33,114 bases of DNA from Teichococcus rhizosphaerae (GTDB lineage Bacteria; Pseudomonadota; Alphaproteobacteria; Acetobacterales; Acetobacteraceae), in the NCBI RefSeq assembly GCF_002631185.1, contig NZ_PDNU01000043.1, positions 1 through 33,114 on the forward strand, written 5' to 3'. This document shows, piece by piece, positions 15,282 to 23,699 of this stretch (the first letter of the stretch is position 1; each line of letters begins with the position of its first letter). A program made the position numbers and the translations under genes. The notes beneath the pieces were generated by a model that saw only the letters and a program-made list of their open reading frames with translations, did no database searches and was not told where the DNA came from.

Positions 15282-16475
15282 ATGGCGCCGCGGCCGGCGG
15301 CCCTTTCCGCCCGCGCCACGCCCGAGGCCGCCGCCCCGCCACGCGAGGCCACCGCCGTGGCGCTGCTGGCGGCCGGCGCGGCGCTCTGTCCCTTTCTGCT
15401 GGGCTGGCTTTCCGTGGCGCCCAACCGCCTGCTCAGCCCCCGGCCCGCGGAGCTGCCGATGACGCCCGCCGTCGGGCCGGCGCTGGGGCTGTTCCTGCTG
15501 GGCTGCCTTGCCATGCTGCTGCTGGCGCGGCGGGAGCGGCTGCTGCCCTGGGCCGAGGCCGCCGCCGCCCTGGCGCTGGCGGCGCTGCTGGCCACCGCCG
15601 GGCTTGGCGCCCGCGCCGCGCTGGAAGGCGCCTCCCCCCTGGCGCGCGCCATGCCGGCGGCGGGGACGTGGCTTTCCATGCTGCTGCTGGCGCTCGCCGC
15701 CGGAAGCTGCGCCGCCGGGCGTGGCGGCACGCCGGCGCGCTTCCTGCTGCTCTCCGCGCTCGGCGCCGCCGCGCTGCTGGCCGCCGGCCTGCTCGATGGC
15801 CTTTCCGTGGTGCGGGAGGCGGCGGCGCGCGGCGGCGAGATCCGCGCGGCGCTCGGGCAGCACCTGGCGCTGGCCGGCGGCGCGCTGGCGCTCGCCCTGT
15901 CGCTGGCCGTTCCGCTCGGCCTGCTGGCGCTCGCCCGCCCCCGGCTGGAGGCGGCGCTGATGGCAGTGGCCAACGGCTTCCAGGTGATCCCCTCCATCGC
16001 CCTGTTCGGCCTGCTGATGGGGCCGCTGGCGGCGCTGGCGGCGGCCTTTCCGGCGCTGCGCGGCTGGGGCGTGGGCGGCATCGGGCCGGCGCCCGCCACC
16101 CTGGCCATCGCGGCCTATCTGCTGCTGCCGCTGGCCAGCGCCCTGCTGGCGGGTCTGCGCGTCGCCGGCCCTGGCCTGCTGGACGCCGCGCGCGGCCAGG
16201 GGCTGACGTCCCGCCAGGTCCTGCTGCGCCTGCGCATCCCGCTCGGGCGGGGCGTCATCCTGGGCGGCCTGCGCGTGGCGGCGGTGCAGGCGGTGGGGCT
16301 GGCCACGCTGGCGGCGCTGATCGGCGGCGGCGGGCTGGGCGCGCTGGTGTTCCAGGGCATCGGCCAGCTCGCCACCGACCTGATCCTGCTCGGCGTGCTG
16401 CCGGTGGTGGCGCTTTCCCTGCTGGTCGACGCGCTGCTGGCCGCCCTGCAATCGGCGCTGGAGGTGGGCCGGTGA
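15282..16475 (+). CDS. Osmoprotectant ABC transporter, long permease (YehY-like)
   Basis: A 397-residue inner-membrane permease. The C-terminal half (about 180-390) is a standard binding-protein-dependent permease domain, with the coupling loop LLDAARGQGLTSRQVLLRLRIP contacting the ATPase. The N-terminal half adds several hydrophobic helices (around 25-48, 66-85, 90-110, 128-145, 155-172), as in YehY of Escherichia coli, which is also about 385 residues; simple OpuCB-type permeases are near 220. ATG 15282 is used here; a GTG at 15276 overlapping the previous stop (GTGA) is equally possible. The stop overlaps the GTG start of the ATPase gene. The added N-terminal helices are normal for this subfamily but have no known role. 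Confidence 0.9.
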   Translation: MAPRPAALSARATPEAAAPPREATAVALLAAGAALCPFLLGWLSVAPNRLLSPRPAELPMTPAVGPALGLFLLGCLAMLLLARRERLLPWAEAAAALALAALLATAGLGARAALEGASPLARAMPAAGTWLSMLLLALAAGSCAAGRGGTPARFLLLSALGAAALLAAGLLDGLSVVREAAARGGEIRAALGQHLALAGGALALALSLAVPLGLLALARPRLEAALMAVANGFQVIPSIALFGLLMGPLAALAAAFPALRGWGVGGIGPAPATLAIAAYLLLPLASALLAGLRVAGPGLLDAARGQGLTSRQVLLRLRIPLGRGVILGGLRVAAVQAVGLATLAALIGGGGLGALVFQGIGQLATDLILLGVLPVVALSLLVDALLAALQSALEVGR

Positions 16476-17404
16476 TCCGCTTCGAGGGCGTCTCCCGCCG
16501 CTATGGCGACCGCGCCGTGGTGGACCGCGTGACGCTGGAGGTGCCGGGGGGCAGCATCTGCGTGCTGCTCGGCGAGTCCGGCTCCGGCAAGTCGACGCTG
16601 ATGCGCATGGTCAACCGCCTTGTCGAGCCCAGCGCCGGGCGCGTGCTGGTGGATGGCCGCGACGTGGCGCAGGCGGAGCCGGAGGCGCTGCGGCGCGGCA
16701 TCGGCTATGTCATCCAGTCGGTGGGGCTGTTCCCGCACTGGCGGGTGGCGGAGAACATCGCCACCGTGCCGCGCCTGCTGGGCTGGGAGGCCGCGCGCAT
16801 CGCGGAGCGGGTCGATGCGCTGCTGGCGCTGGTCGGGCTCGATCCCGCCCGCTTCCGCGACCGCTTCCCGCACGAGCTTTCGGGCGGGCAGGCGCAGCGC
16901 GTGGGCCTCGCCCGCGCCTTGGCGGCCGATCCGCCGCTGCTGCTGATGGACGAGCCCTTCTCGGCCCTCGATCCCGGCACGCGGCGGGACCTCCAGGTGG
17001 AGCTGCGCCGCATCCATGCCCGCACCGGCAAGACCATCCTCTTCGTCACCCACGACGTGGAGGAGGCGCTGGTGCTGGCCGACGAGCTGGCGGTGCTGGA
17101 GGATGGCCGCCTCGCCGCCCGCGGCCGCCCCGCCCAGGTGCTGGAAACCGGCGCCGACCGCACCGTGCGCCGCCTGTTCGGCGAGGAGAGCCTGGCCTTC
17201 CACCGCCTGGGCACCCTCCCCGCCGCCCGCCTCGCCCGCCCGGAGGATGCGGAGGATGGCCTGCCCGTGCTGCCCGCCACCGCCTCGCTGAAGCAGGCGC
17301 TGATGCTGATGCTGGAGCAGGGGACCGACCGCCTCGCCGTGCCGGCCGAGGCCGGTTTTCCCGGCGGCACGCTGCACTGGGCCGATCTGGTGCGCGCGGC
17401 ATGA
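16472..17404 (+). CDS. Osmoprotectant ABC transporter, ATP-binding protein (YehX-like)
   Basis: A 310-residue ATPase that powers the importer. Walker A is GESGSGKST (34-42), the Q-loop glutamine is Q82 (YVIQSVGLFPHW), the signature LSGGQ lies at 136-140, Walker B LLLMDE at 156-161 and the switch histidine is H194. The C-terminal 60 residues (LPVLPATASLKQALMLMLEQGTDRLAV) resemble one degraded CBS-like motif; related OpuA/OpuC ATPases carry two CBS domains that sense ionic strength, so this sensor seems reduced. The start is GTG at 16472, overlapping the previous stop as GTGA, and the stop overlaps the next ATG as ATGA: tight translational coupling through the operon. Confidence 0.93.
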   Translation: MIRFEGVSRRYGDRAVVDRVTLEVPGGSICVLLGESGSGKSTLMRMVNRLVEPSAGRVLVDGRDVAQAEPEALRRGIGYVIQSVGLFPHWRVAENIATVPRLLGWEAARIAERVDALLALVGLDPARFRDRFPHELSGGQAQRVGLARALAADPPLLLMDEPFSALDPGTRRDLQVELRRIHARTGKTILFVTHDVEEALVLADELAVLEDGRLAARGRPAQVLETGADRTVRRLFGEESLAFHRLGTLPAARLARPEDAEDGLPVLPATASLKQALMLMLEQGTDRLAVPAEAGFPGGTLHWADLVRAA

Positions 17405-18114
17405 GGCGGCGCTGGGCATGGCTGCTGGCGCAGGCCGCCGCCTTCCTGCTGGCGCTCTGGGCGGCGCCACGGGCGGAGGGGCTGTGGCGCTGGCTGTTCC
17501 CCGGCATCGCGCGCCCGGTCTGGGAAAGCCAGAGCTGGTTCGTGCTGCTGGGCGAGCACCTGATGCTGTCGCTCGGCGCCGCCGCCATCGCCGGCACGAT
17601 CGGCCTCGCCGCCGCCATCCTCGCCACCCGGCCCGGCGGGCAGCGGCTGCGGCCGCTGCTGGACGCGGTGTTCTCGCTCGCCCAGGCCATCCCGCCCGTG
17701 GCCGTCATCGCGCTGGCCCTGCCGCTGCTGGGCTTCGGCGCGGCGCCCACGCTGCTGGCGCTGGTGCTCTATGCCAGCCTGCCGGTGATGCGCGGCGCCG
17801 TGGCGGGGCTCGACGCCGTGCCGCCCGCCGTGCTGGACGCGGCGCGCGGCACCGGCATGGGGCGGGCGGGCATCCTGGCGCGGGTGGAGCTGCCGCTGGC
17901 CATGCCGGTGATCCAGGCGGGGCTGCGCGTCGCCGTGGTGCTGTCCATCGCCACCACCGCGGTGGGGGCGGTCGCCGGCGCGCAATGCCTCGGCACGCCG
18001 ATCGTCACGGGGCTGGCCAATGGCAACATGGCGTGGGTGGCGCAGGGCGCCGTGTTCACCGCCTGGCTGGCGCTGCTGGCGGACCGGGCGCTGCGGCTGG
18101 CGCTGGCCCGCTGA
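17401..18114 (+). CDS. Osmoprotectant ABC transporter, short permease (YehW-like)
   Basis: A 237-residue permease with about six membrane helices. The first (about 8-25) is followed by a short external loop with tryptophans (WRWLFPGIARPVWESQSWF), then the conserved permease core with helices near 52-75, 88-115, 125-140, 170-190 and 210-230. The coupling helix is VLDAARGTGMGRAGILARVELPL. Together with the long permease it should form the heterodimeric membrane channel. ATG 17401 overlaps the stop of the ATPase gene. A hairpin follows the stop and separates it from the convergent amino acid transporter operon. Confidence 0.92.
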   Translation: MRRRWAWLLAQAAAFLLALWAAPRAEGLWRWLFPGIARPVWESQSWFVLLGEHLMLSLGAAAIAGTIGLAAAILATRPGGQRLRPLLDAVFSLAQAIPPVAVIALALPLLGFGAAPTLLALVLYASLPVMRGAVAGLDAVPPAVLDAARGTGMGRAGILARVELPLAMPVIQAGLRVAVVLSIATTAVGAVAGAQCLGTPIVTGLANGNMAWVAQGAVFTAWLALLADRALRLALAR

Positions 18115-18117
18115 ACA

Positions 18118-18150
18118 GGGGGCGCGGGAGAAGCGAACGCCTCCCGCCCC
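18118..18150. terminator. Hairpin between two convergent ABC operons
   Basis: GGGGCGCGGGAG (18119-18130) pairs with CTCCCGCCCC (18141-18150); two bases bulge on the left side, and the loop is ten bases. It follows the permease stop by about five bases and precedes the end of livM on the other strand. No T tract is present. Confidence 0.45.
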
Positions 18151-18162
18151 GCCTTCCGCCGG

Positions 18163-19167
18163 TCAGAGGCGGACCTTGAGGATCCGGCCCAGCTCGCCCA
18201 CCACGCCAGCGCGGAAGGCCAGTACGCAGGCCACGAAGATGACGCCCTGGATCACTGTCACCCAGGCGCCGAACTCGGCCAGGTAGTTCTGCATGGTGAC
18301 GATCACCGCGGCACCCACCACGGGGCCGAACACCGTGCCGAGGCCGCCCACCAGCGTCATCAGCACCACCTCGCCGGACATCGCCCAATAGACGTCGGTC
18401 AGGGTCGCGATGCCGAAGAGCAGCGCCTTGGTGCCGCCGGCGATGCCGGCCAGCGTGGCGGAAAGGGTGAAGGCCACCAGCTTGTAGTCATCCGTCCGGT
18501 AGCCGAGCGAGGTGGCGCGCGGCTCGTTCTCGCGGATCGCCTTCAGCACCTGGCCGAAGGGCGAGTGGACGATGCGGTTGATGAACAGGAAGCCCGCCAG
18601 GAAGACGGCCGCCACCACCCAGTAGAGCGTCAGGTCGGAGCTGAGGTCGATGGCGCCGAACAGCGCGCCGCGCGGCACGCGCTGGATGCCGTCCTCGCCG
18701 CCCGTGAAGGGCGCCTGGAGGCAGAAGAAGTACACCATCTGCGCCAGCGCCAGGGTGATCATGGCGAAGTAGATGCCCTGGCGGCGGATGGCGACCCAGC
18801 CCGCCACCACGCCGAGCCCCGCTCCCACCACGCCGCCGGCGAGGATGGCAAGCTCCGGCGTGAGGCCCCACACCTTGGCCGCGTGCGCCGCCACATAGCC
18901 GCCCATGCCGAAGAACATGGCATGGCCGAAGGAGAGCAGGCCGACATAGCCGATCAGCAGGTTGAAGGCGCAGGCGAAGAGCGCGAAGCAGAGCAGCTTC
19001 ATCAGGAAGACGGGGTAGAGCAGGAACGGCCCCACCAGCAGCACGCCCAGCATCACCAGGAAGGCGATGCTCTGCGCGCGGTTGAAGCCGAGCCCCGAAA
19101 GGCCGAGCAGGCCGGGGGCTTCCGGCACCAGCAGGGCCGGCGCCGTGGATGCGTGACCACTGGCCAT
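18163..19167 (-). CDS. livM: Branched-chain amino acid-type ABC transporter, permease (LivM)
   Basis: A 334-residue inner-membrane permease of the LivM family, last gene of a five-gene importer operon. After a polar N-terminus (about 30 residues) it has some nine to ten hydrophobic helices. Family marks are the central stretch NLLIGYVGLLSFGHAMFFGMGGYVAA and the coupling region SPFGQVLKAIRENEPRATSLGY, which docks to the LivG/LivF ATPases. The end (GLGTVFGPVVGAAVIVTMQNYL) is also typical. ATG 19167 lies only four bases after the livH stop, so the two are surely co-transcribed. The symbol marks the family; the substrate may be another amino acid or an amide. Confidence 0.92.
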   Translation of the reverse strand: MASGHASTAPALLVPEAPGLLGLSGLGFNRAQSIAFLVMLGVLLVGPFLLYPVFLMKLLCFALFACAFNLLIGYVGLLSFGHAMFFGMGGYVAAHAAKVWGLTPELAILAGGVVGAGLGVVAGWVAIRRQGIYFAMITLALAQMVYFFCLQAPFTGGEDGIQRVPRGALFGAIDLSSDLTLYWVVAAVFLAGFLFINRIVHSPFGQVLKAIRENEPRATSLGYRTDDYKLVAFTLSATLAGIAGGTKALLFGIATLTDVYWAMSGEVVLMTLVGGLGTVFGPVVGAAVIVTMQNYLAEFGAWVTVIQGVIFVACVLAFRAGVVGELGRILKVRL

Positions 19168-19171
19168 GTTC

Positions 19172-20059
19172 TCAGGCCCTCCCGAACAGGCCGGCCGGCC
19201 GTGCCAGCAGCACGATGGCCATGATGACGAAGATGACGGTCGAGGAGGCCTCCGGGTAGAACACCTTGGTCAGCCCCTCGACGAGGCCGAGCCCGAAGCC
19301 GGTGAGCACCGAGCCCAGGATGGAGCCCATGCCGCCGATCACCACCACGGCGAAGACCACGATGATGAGGCTCGACCCCATCTGCGGGTTCACCGAATAG
19401 ATCGGCGCCGCCAGCACGCCCGCGAAGGCCGCCAGCGCGACGCCCGCCGCATAGGTGAGCGTGACCATGCGCGGCACGTTCACGCCGAAGGCCTGCACCA
19501 GCGCCGCATTCTCGGTCGCCGCGCGGAGATAGGCGCCGAGCCGCGTCTTCTCGATGACCAGCCAGGTGGCCAGGCTCATCGCCAGCGCCGCCACCACCAC
19601 CCAGAGGCGGTATTTCGGCAGGAACATGAAGCCGAGATCGACCGGCGGGCCGCCCAGCGCCGCGGGCGGGCTGTAGGGCAGGCCGGAGGAGCCGAACTCG
19701 TTGCGGAAGATGCCCTCGATGATCAGCGCCAGGCCGAAGGTCAGCAGCAGGCCGTAGAGATGGTCGAGCTTGTAGAGGCGGCTGATCATGGTCTTCTCGA
19801 TCAACACGCCGAAGGCGCCGACGATGAGCGGCGAGAGCACCAGTGCCGGCCAGTAGCCGATGCCCACCCAGTTCAGCAGCATCCAGGCGACGAAGGCGCC
19901 CATCATGAACTGTGCGCCATGGGCGAAGTTGATGACGTTCAGCATGCCGAAGATGACGGCCAGGCCCAGCGAGAGCAGCGCGTAGAAGGCGCCGTTCACC
20001 AGGCCGAGCACGATCTGCGGCAGGCCGAGCTCCAGTTGAAAAAGAATTTCCTCAAGCAC
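19172..20059 (-). CDS. livH: Branched-chain amino acid-type ABC transporter, permease (LivH)
   Basis: A 295-residue permease of the LivH family, partner of LivM. Typical segments are GLVNGAFYALLSLGLAVIFGMLNVINFAHG near the N-terminus, the coupling loop LGAYLRAATENAALVQAFGVN, and the end GGMGSILGSVLTGFGLGLVEG. About eight helices are seen. The start is GTG (20057-20059), with GGGAAG nine bases upstream and MLEEILFQLE as N-terminus. The gene is separated from the upstream binding-protein gene by 81 bases that hold a perfect 10-bp stem-loop, a common way to make more binding protein than permease. Confidence 0.92.
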   Translation of the reverse strand: MLEEILFQLELGLPQIVLGLVNGAFYALLSLGLAVIFGMLNVINFAHGAQFMMGAFVAWMLLNWVGIGYWPALVLSPLIVGAFGVLIEKTMISRLYKLDHLYGLLLTFGLALIIEGIFRNEFGSSGLPYSPPAALGGPPVDLGFMFLPKYRLWVVVAALAMSLATWLVIEKTRLGAYLRAATENAALVQAFGVNVPRMVTLTYAAGVALAAFAGVLAAPIYSVNPQMGSSLIIVVFAVVVIGGMGSILGSVLTGFGLGLVEGLTKVFYPEASSTVIFVIMAIVLLARPAGLFGRA

Positions 20060-20093
20060 CGGCGAGACTTCCCGTGGCGAAGGGCTTCAGGGC

Positions 20094-20117
20094 GACAGGC
20101 GGCGGGCGCCGCCTGTC
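20094..20117. terminator. Perfect 10-bp stem-loop between binding-protein and livH genes
   Basis: GACAGGCGGC (20094-20103), loop GGGC, GCCGCCTGTC (20108-20117). It begins 23 bases past the binding-protein stop on the minus strand. No T tract follows, so it is more likely an mRNA-stabilising or partially terminating element inside the operon than a full terminator. Confidence 0.6.
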
Positions 20118-20140
20118 ATAGCACAGGAGCAGCGCGCGGC

Positions 20141-21397
20141 TCAGCTCCGCACGAGGCTGCAGCCGCCCTCGGCGAGCGGGCGCCAGGCCTCGTCGGCCGA
20201 GCTGGTCTGCAGGACCTTGTAGTAGTCCCACGCGCCCTTGGACTCCTCGGGCTTCTTCACCTCGAACAGGTAGACCGGGTGCAGCTTGCGGCCATCCTCG
20301 CGGATGCGGCCGGCGCCGAAGCAGTCATCGTCCGTCGGCATCGCCTTCATGCGCGCCACCGCCTCGGCGCCGCTCGCCTTGGCGGCCGCCACGCCCATGT
20401 CGCCCACCGCCTTCAGGTAGTGCAGCACGGAGGCGTAGCAGCCGGCATGCGACATGGCGGGGTAGTTGCCGCCCATCGCCCCCTTCACCCGGTTGGTGAA
20501 GGCGCGGGTGCGGTCGTTGAGGTCCCAGTAGAAGCTCTCGGTGCAGACCAGGCCCTGCGCCGCGTTCAGCCCGAGGCTGTGCACGTCGTTGATGAACATC
20601 AGCAGCACGGCGATCTTGGTGCCGCGGCGCGTGACGCCGAACTCCGCCGCCTGCTTGACGCTGTTGATGGTGTCCGTGCCCGCGTTGGCGAGGCCGATCA
20701 CCTTGGCGCGGCTCTGCTGCGCCTGCAGCAGGTAGGAGGAGAAGTCGGTCGACTGCAGGGGATGGCGGACATTGCCCAGCACCTTGCCGCCGGCCGCCTG
20801 CACGAACTTCGAGGTATCGCGCTCCAGCGCGTGGCCGAAGGCGTAGTCGGCGGTGATGAAGAACCAGCTGTCGCCGCCCGTCTTCACCATCGCGCCGCCG
20901 GTGGATTTGGCGAGCATGTAGGTGTCGTAGGTCCAGTGCACCGTGTTGGGGCTGCACTGCGCGCCGGTGAGGTCGGTGGTGGCGCCGGTCGAGTTGAAGT
21001 AGGCCTTGTTCTTCTCGCGGACCACGGCGTTCACCGCCAGCGCCACCGCCGAGTTCGGCACGTCCACGATCACGTCCACGCCGTCGCGGTCGATCCACTG
21101 GCGCGCCACGGTGGAGCCGACATCGGCCTTGTTCTGGTGGTCGGCGAAGACGACCTCGACATTCACGCCGCGCTGGGTGATGCCGGAATCCTGGATCGCC
21201 TGCCGCACGCAGGCGACGGAGCCGGGGCCGGAGATCTCGCGATAGACCCCGGACTGGTCGTTGAGCACGCCGATCCTGAGCGTGTTGGCGGCCTGGGCGC
21301 GGGCGCGGCCGGGCAGGCCCGCGAGCCCCGCCCCGAGGGCGGGAGCGATGGCCGCGGCGGCGGCGGTCTTCAGCAGGCTGCGGCGATCTTGTGCCAT
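20141..21397 (-). CDS. ABC transporter substrate-binding protein (branched-chain amino acid type)
   Basis: A 418-residue periplasmic binding protein of the LivJ-like family. The N-terminus MAQDRRSLLKTAAAAAIAP has the twin-arginine pattern R-R-S-L-L-K before a hydrophobic stretch, which suggests Tat export, with cleavage after ARAQA (about residue 35). The mature chain begins with NTLRIGVLNDQSGVYREISGPG, the usual first strand and ligand loop, and continues with FADHQNKADVGSTVARQWI and NSTGATTDLTGAQCSPNTVHW. Cysteines are few. ATG 21397 was chosen; ATG 21415 (MGENRE) would spoil the signal peptide. It lies in the middle of the operon, after the two ATPase genes and before the permeases, flanked by structured spacers. 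Substrate: branched-chain amino acid, amide or related compound; not resolved. Confidence 0.9.
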   Translation of the reverse strand: MAQDRRSLLKTAAAAAIAPALGAGLAGLPGRARAQAANTLRIGVLNDQSGVYREISGPGSVACVRQAIQDSGITQRGVNVEVVFADHQNKADVGSTVARQWIDRDGVDVIVDVPNSAVALAVNAVVREKNKAYFNSTGATTDLTGAQCSPNTVHWTYDTYMLAKSTGGAMVKTGGDSWFFITADYAFGHALERDTSKFVQAAGGKVLGNVRHPLQSTDFSSYLLQAQQSRAKVIGLANAGTDTINSVKQAAEFGVTRRGTKIAVLLMFINDVHSLGLNAAQGLVCTESFYWDLNDRTRAFTNRVKGAMGGNYPAMSHAGCYASVLHYLKAVGDMGVAAAKASGAEAVARMKAMPTDDDCFGAGRIREDGRKLHPVYLFEVKKPEESKGAWDYYKVLQTSSADEAWRPLAEGGCSLVRS

Positions 21398-21446
21398 CTC
21401 TCGGTTCTCTCCCATCGCCCCTGTTGTCCCCGGGGCCGGGTCTGGT

Positions 21447-21485
21447 GCCTCCACCGGCGCAGTGCGCCGCGGGACGGGCGGAGGC
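21447..21485. promoter_or_regulatory. Nested stem-loops between livF and the binding-protein gene
   Basis: An outer stem GCCTCC (21447-21452)/GGAGGC (21480-21485) encloses an inner perfect hairpin CGGCGC-AGT-GCGCCG (21455-21469). It lies in the 121-base spacer between the livF stop and the binding-protein start. It may protect or process the mRNA, or hide an internal promoter; no promoter was recognised. Confidence 0.4.
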
Positions 21486-21518
21486 GTGCAGGCTGTCAGC
21501 GCGCCGCTTCCGCGGCCG

Positions 21519-22215
<697 letters not shown>

Positions 22216-22223
<8 letters not shown>

Positions 22224-23022
22224 GCGCCTGGGCTCCCTTCGCCTGCGCCGTCTCGGCCGGCGCGCCGGTCATGGACGGGTCGGTGCCGAGATAGGCGGCT
22301 ACGACCTCCGGGTTGCGGGAAACCGTGGCGTAGTCGCCTTCCGCCAGCACGCGGCCACGCGTCAGCACCGTGATGGTGTCGCACAGGCCTTCCACCACCT
22401 TCAGGTTGTGCTCGACCATCAGCACGGTGCGGCCCTGCGCCACGCGCCTCACCAGCGCCACGATGCGGTCCACGTCCTCGGCGGTCATGCCGGCGGTGGG
22501 CTCGTCGAGCAGCATCATCACCGGGTCGAGCGCCAGGGTGGTGGCGATCTCCAGCGCGCGCTTGCGGCCATAGGGAAGCTGGCCCGCGGTCAGCCCGGCA
22601 TAGCTGGCGAGGCCCACATCGTCGAGCAGCTCGCGCGCCCGCTGATCGTATTGCCGCAGCAGCCGGTCGGAGCGCCAGAAGTCGAAGCTGCCGCCACGCG
22701 CGCGCTGCAGGGCCACGCGCACGTTCTCCAGCACCGTCAGGTGCGGAAAGACGGCCGAGATCTGGAAGCTGCGCACCAGCCCGAGCCGCGCCACCTCGGC
22801 CGGCTTCATGCGCGTGATGTCGCGGCCGTCGAAGCGGATCTCGCCCCGCGTCGGCGGCAGGAACTTGGTCAGCAGGTTGAAGCAGGTCGTCTTGCCGGCG
22901 CCGTTGGGCCCGATCAGCCCATGGATGCTGCCTCGCCGGATCTGGAGCGACACATCGCCCACGGCCACGAAGCCAAGGAACTCCTTGGTCATGCCGCGCG
23001 TCTCCAGGATGGTATCCGTCAC
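22216..23022 (-). CDS. livG: Branched-chain amino acid-type ABC transporter, ATP-binding protein (LivG)
   Basis: A 268-residue ATPase, first gene of the importer operon. Walker A is GPNGAGKTT (38-46), the Q-loop VRSFQISAVFPHLTVLENV, the signature region LPYGRKRALEIA (149-160; the LivG family often has YGxxR in place of LSGGQ), Walker B MMLLDEP (169-175) and the switch histidine in VEHNLKVV. The start is GTG 23022, preceded by GAGGGAG at good distance; the open frame continues upstream to 23112, but that part is not like the family, and the strong ribosome-binding site decides. An ATG at 22992 would remove the first strand. Upstream lies a 180-base spacer with a GGTCCCG/CGGGACC dyad. Confidence 0.93.
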
Positions 23023-23056
23023 CCCGCGCTCCCTCTCTCTTGTACGGTCCCCACAA

Positions 23057-23073
23057 GGTCCCGTTCCGGGACC
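23057..23073. promoter_or_regulatory. Dyad in the livG leader
   Basis: GGTCCCG (23057-23063), TTC, CGGGACC (23067-23073): perfect seven-base arms. A further GGTCCC half-site lies at 23046-23051 and another dyad CATTG-N7-CAATG at 23073-23089. These lie 35-67 bases before the livG start, where an operator or leader hairpin for the operon is expected. No good -35/-10 pair was found beside them. Confidence 0.45.
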
Positions 23074-23124
23074 ATTGCGACGCACAATGACGAGGCGGAA
23101 AGAGCGGCGCAAGCAAAGCTTTCG

Positions 23125-23140
23125 GGCGCTCCGCAGCGCC
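23125..23140 (-). terminator. Possible rrf2 terminator
   Basis: GGCGCT (23125-23130), CCGC, AGCGCC (23135-23140) make a 6-bp stem. On the minus strand it is followed by CGAAAGCTTTGCTTG, a mildly T-rich tail, about 63 bases past the rrf2 stop. Confidence 0.35.
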
Positions 23141-23202
23141 GCCTCGCCCAGCCGCGCCCAGCCACGCCAGCGCTGGCCGGAGGGACGGAGCGGGCCGCCG
23201 CC

Positions 23203-23652
23203 TCAGATGGCGAAGTTCAGCGCCTCCGGCGTCGGGCGCTGCAGGCCGGCCAAGGCGGCGCGGCGCAGCAACTCGGCCACGCTGCGCCCCCCGAGCGCCT
23301 CCAGCAGCCCCGCCTCCAGCTCCTCCCACAGCGGCAGCACCACCTGCACCTGCAAGGGAGAGGGTGGCGGCGGCTCGGCGGCGGCATCGCTTCCCGTCAC
23401 GGCCGCGACCACCTCGGCCAGGGTGATGTCCCGCGCCGCGCGGCCCAGCCGGTAGCCGCCCTTGGGCCCGCGGGTGCTGCCGAGGATGCCGGCGCGGGAG
23501 AGGGATTGCAGCACGGGCTCGATGCCGCGCCGCGCCTCGCCCAGCCGGTCGGCGATGTCGCCCGCCGGCACGGTGCTGCCACGGCCGGCGTGGAAAGCCA
23601 CGTCCAGCACAATCGACACCGCCGTCATCGCCCGATCCCGCCGCAGCAACAT
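23203..23652 (-). CDS. Rrf2 family regulator without cysteines
   Basis: A 149-residue winged-helix regulator of the Rrf2 family. The N-terminus RRDRAMTAVSIVLDVAFHAG, the helix-turn-helix VPAGDIADRLGEARRGIEPVLQSLSRAG and the wing LGSTRGPKGGYRLGRAARDITLAEVV follow the family plan. It has no cysteine at all, so it cannot bind an iron-sulfur cluster through the three cysteines used by IscR; in this it resembles CymR, the cysteine-metabolism repressor of Bacillus subtilis. It is divergent from a cysteine synthase gene with only 47 bases between the chosen starts. ATG 23652 has AGGGGTGA at proper distance; a GTG at 23661 (adding MNA) is possible. Regulation of sulfur metabolism is an inference from context. 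Confidence 0.9.
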   Translation of the reverse strand: MLLRRDRAMTAVSIVLDVAFHAGRGSTVPAGDIADRLGEARRGIEPVLQSLSRAGILGSTRGPKGGYRLGRAARDITLAEVVAAVTGSDAAAEPPPPSPLQVQVVLPLWEELEAGLLEALGGRSVAELLRRAALAGLQRPTPEALNFAI

Positions 23653-23667
23653 TGCATTCACCCCTGA

Positions 23668-23688
23668 ACCACGCGTTCGAGACGTGGT
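23668..23688. promoter_or_regulatory. Dyad between rrf2 and cysK
   Basis: ACCACG (23668-23673), nine bases, CGTGGT (23683-23688): perfect six-base arms over 21 bp. A second overlapping dyad, GAAC-N5-GTTC, occupies 23666-23678. Both fall between the two divergent starts and overlap the candidate cysK -10, as expected for a repressor site. Confidence 0.5.
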
Positions 23689-23693
23689 ATAGC
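23685..23693 (+). promoter_or_regulatory. Candidate extended -10 of cysK
   Basis: TGGTATAGC (23685-23693) reads as an extended -10 (TG, one base, TATAGC). The expected transcription start is about 23700, which coincides with the first ATG of cysK. No convincing -35 is present at 17 bases. Confidence 0.4.
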
Positions 23694-23699
23694 CCTCTC

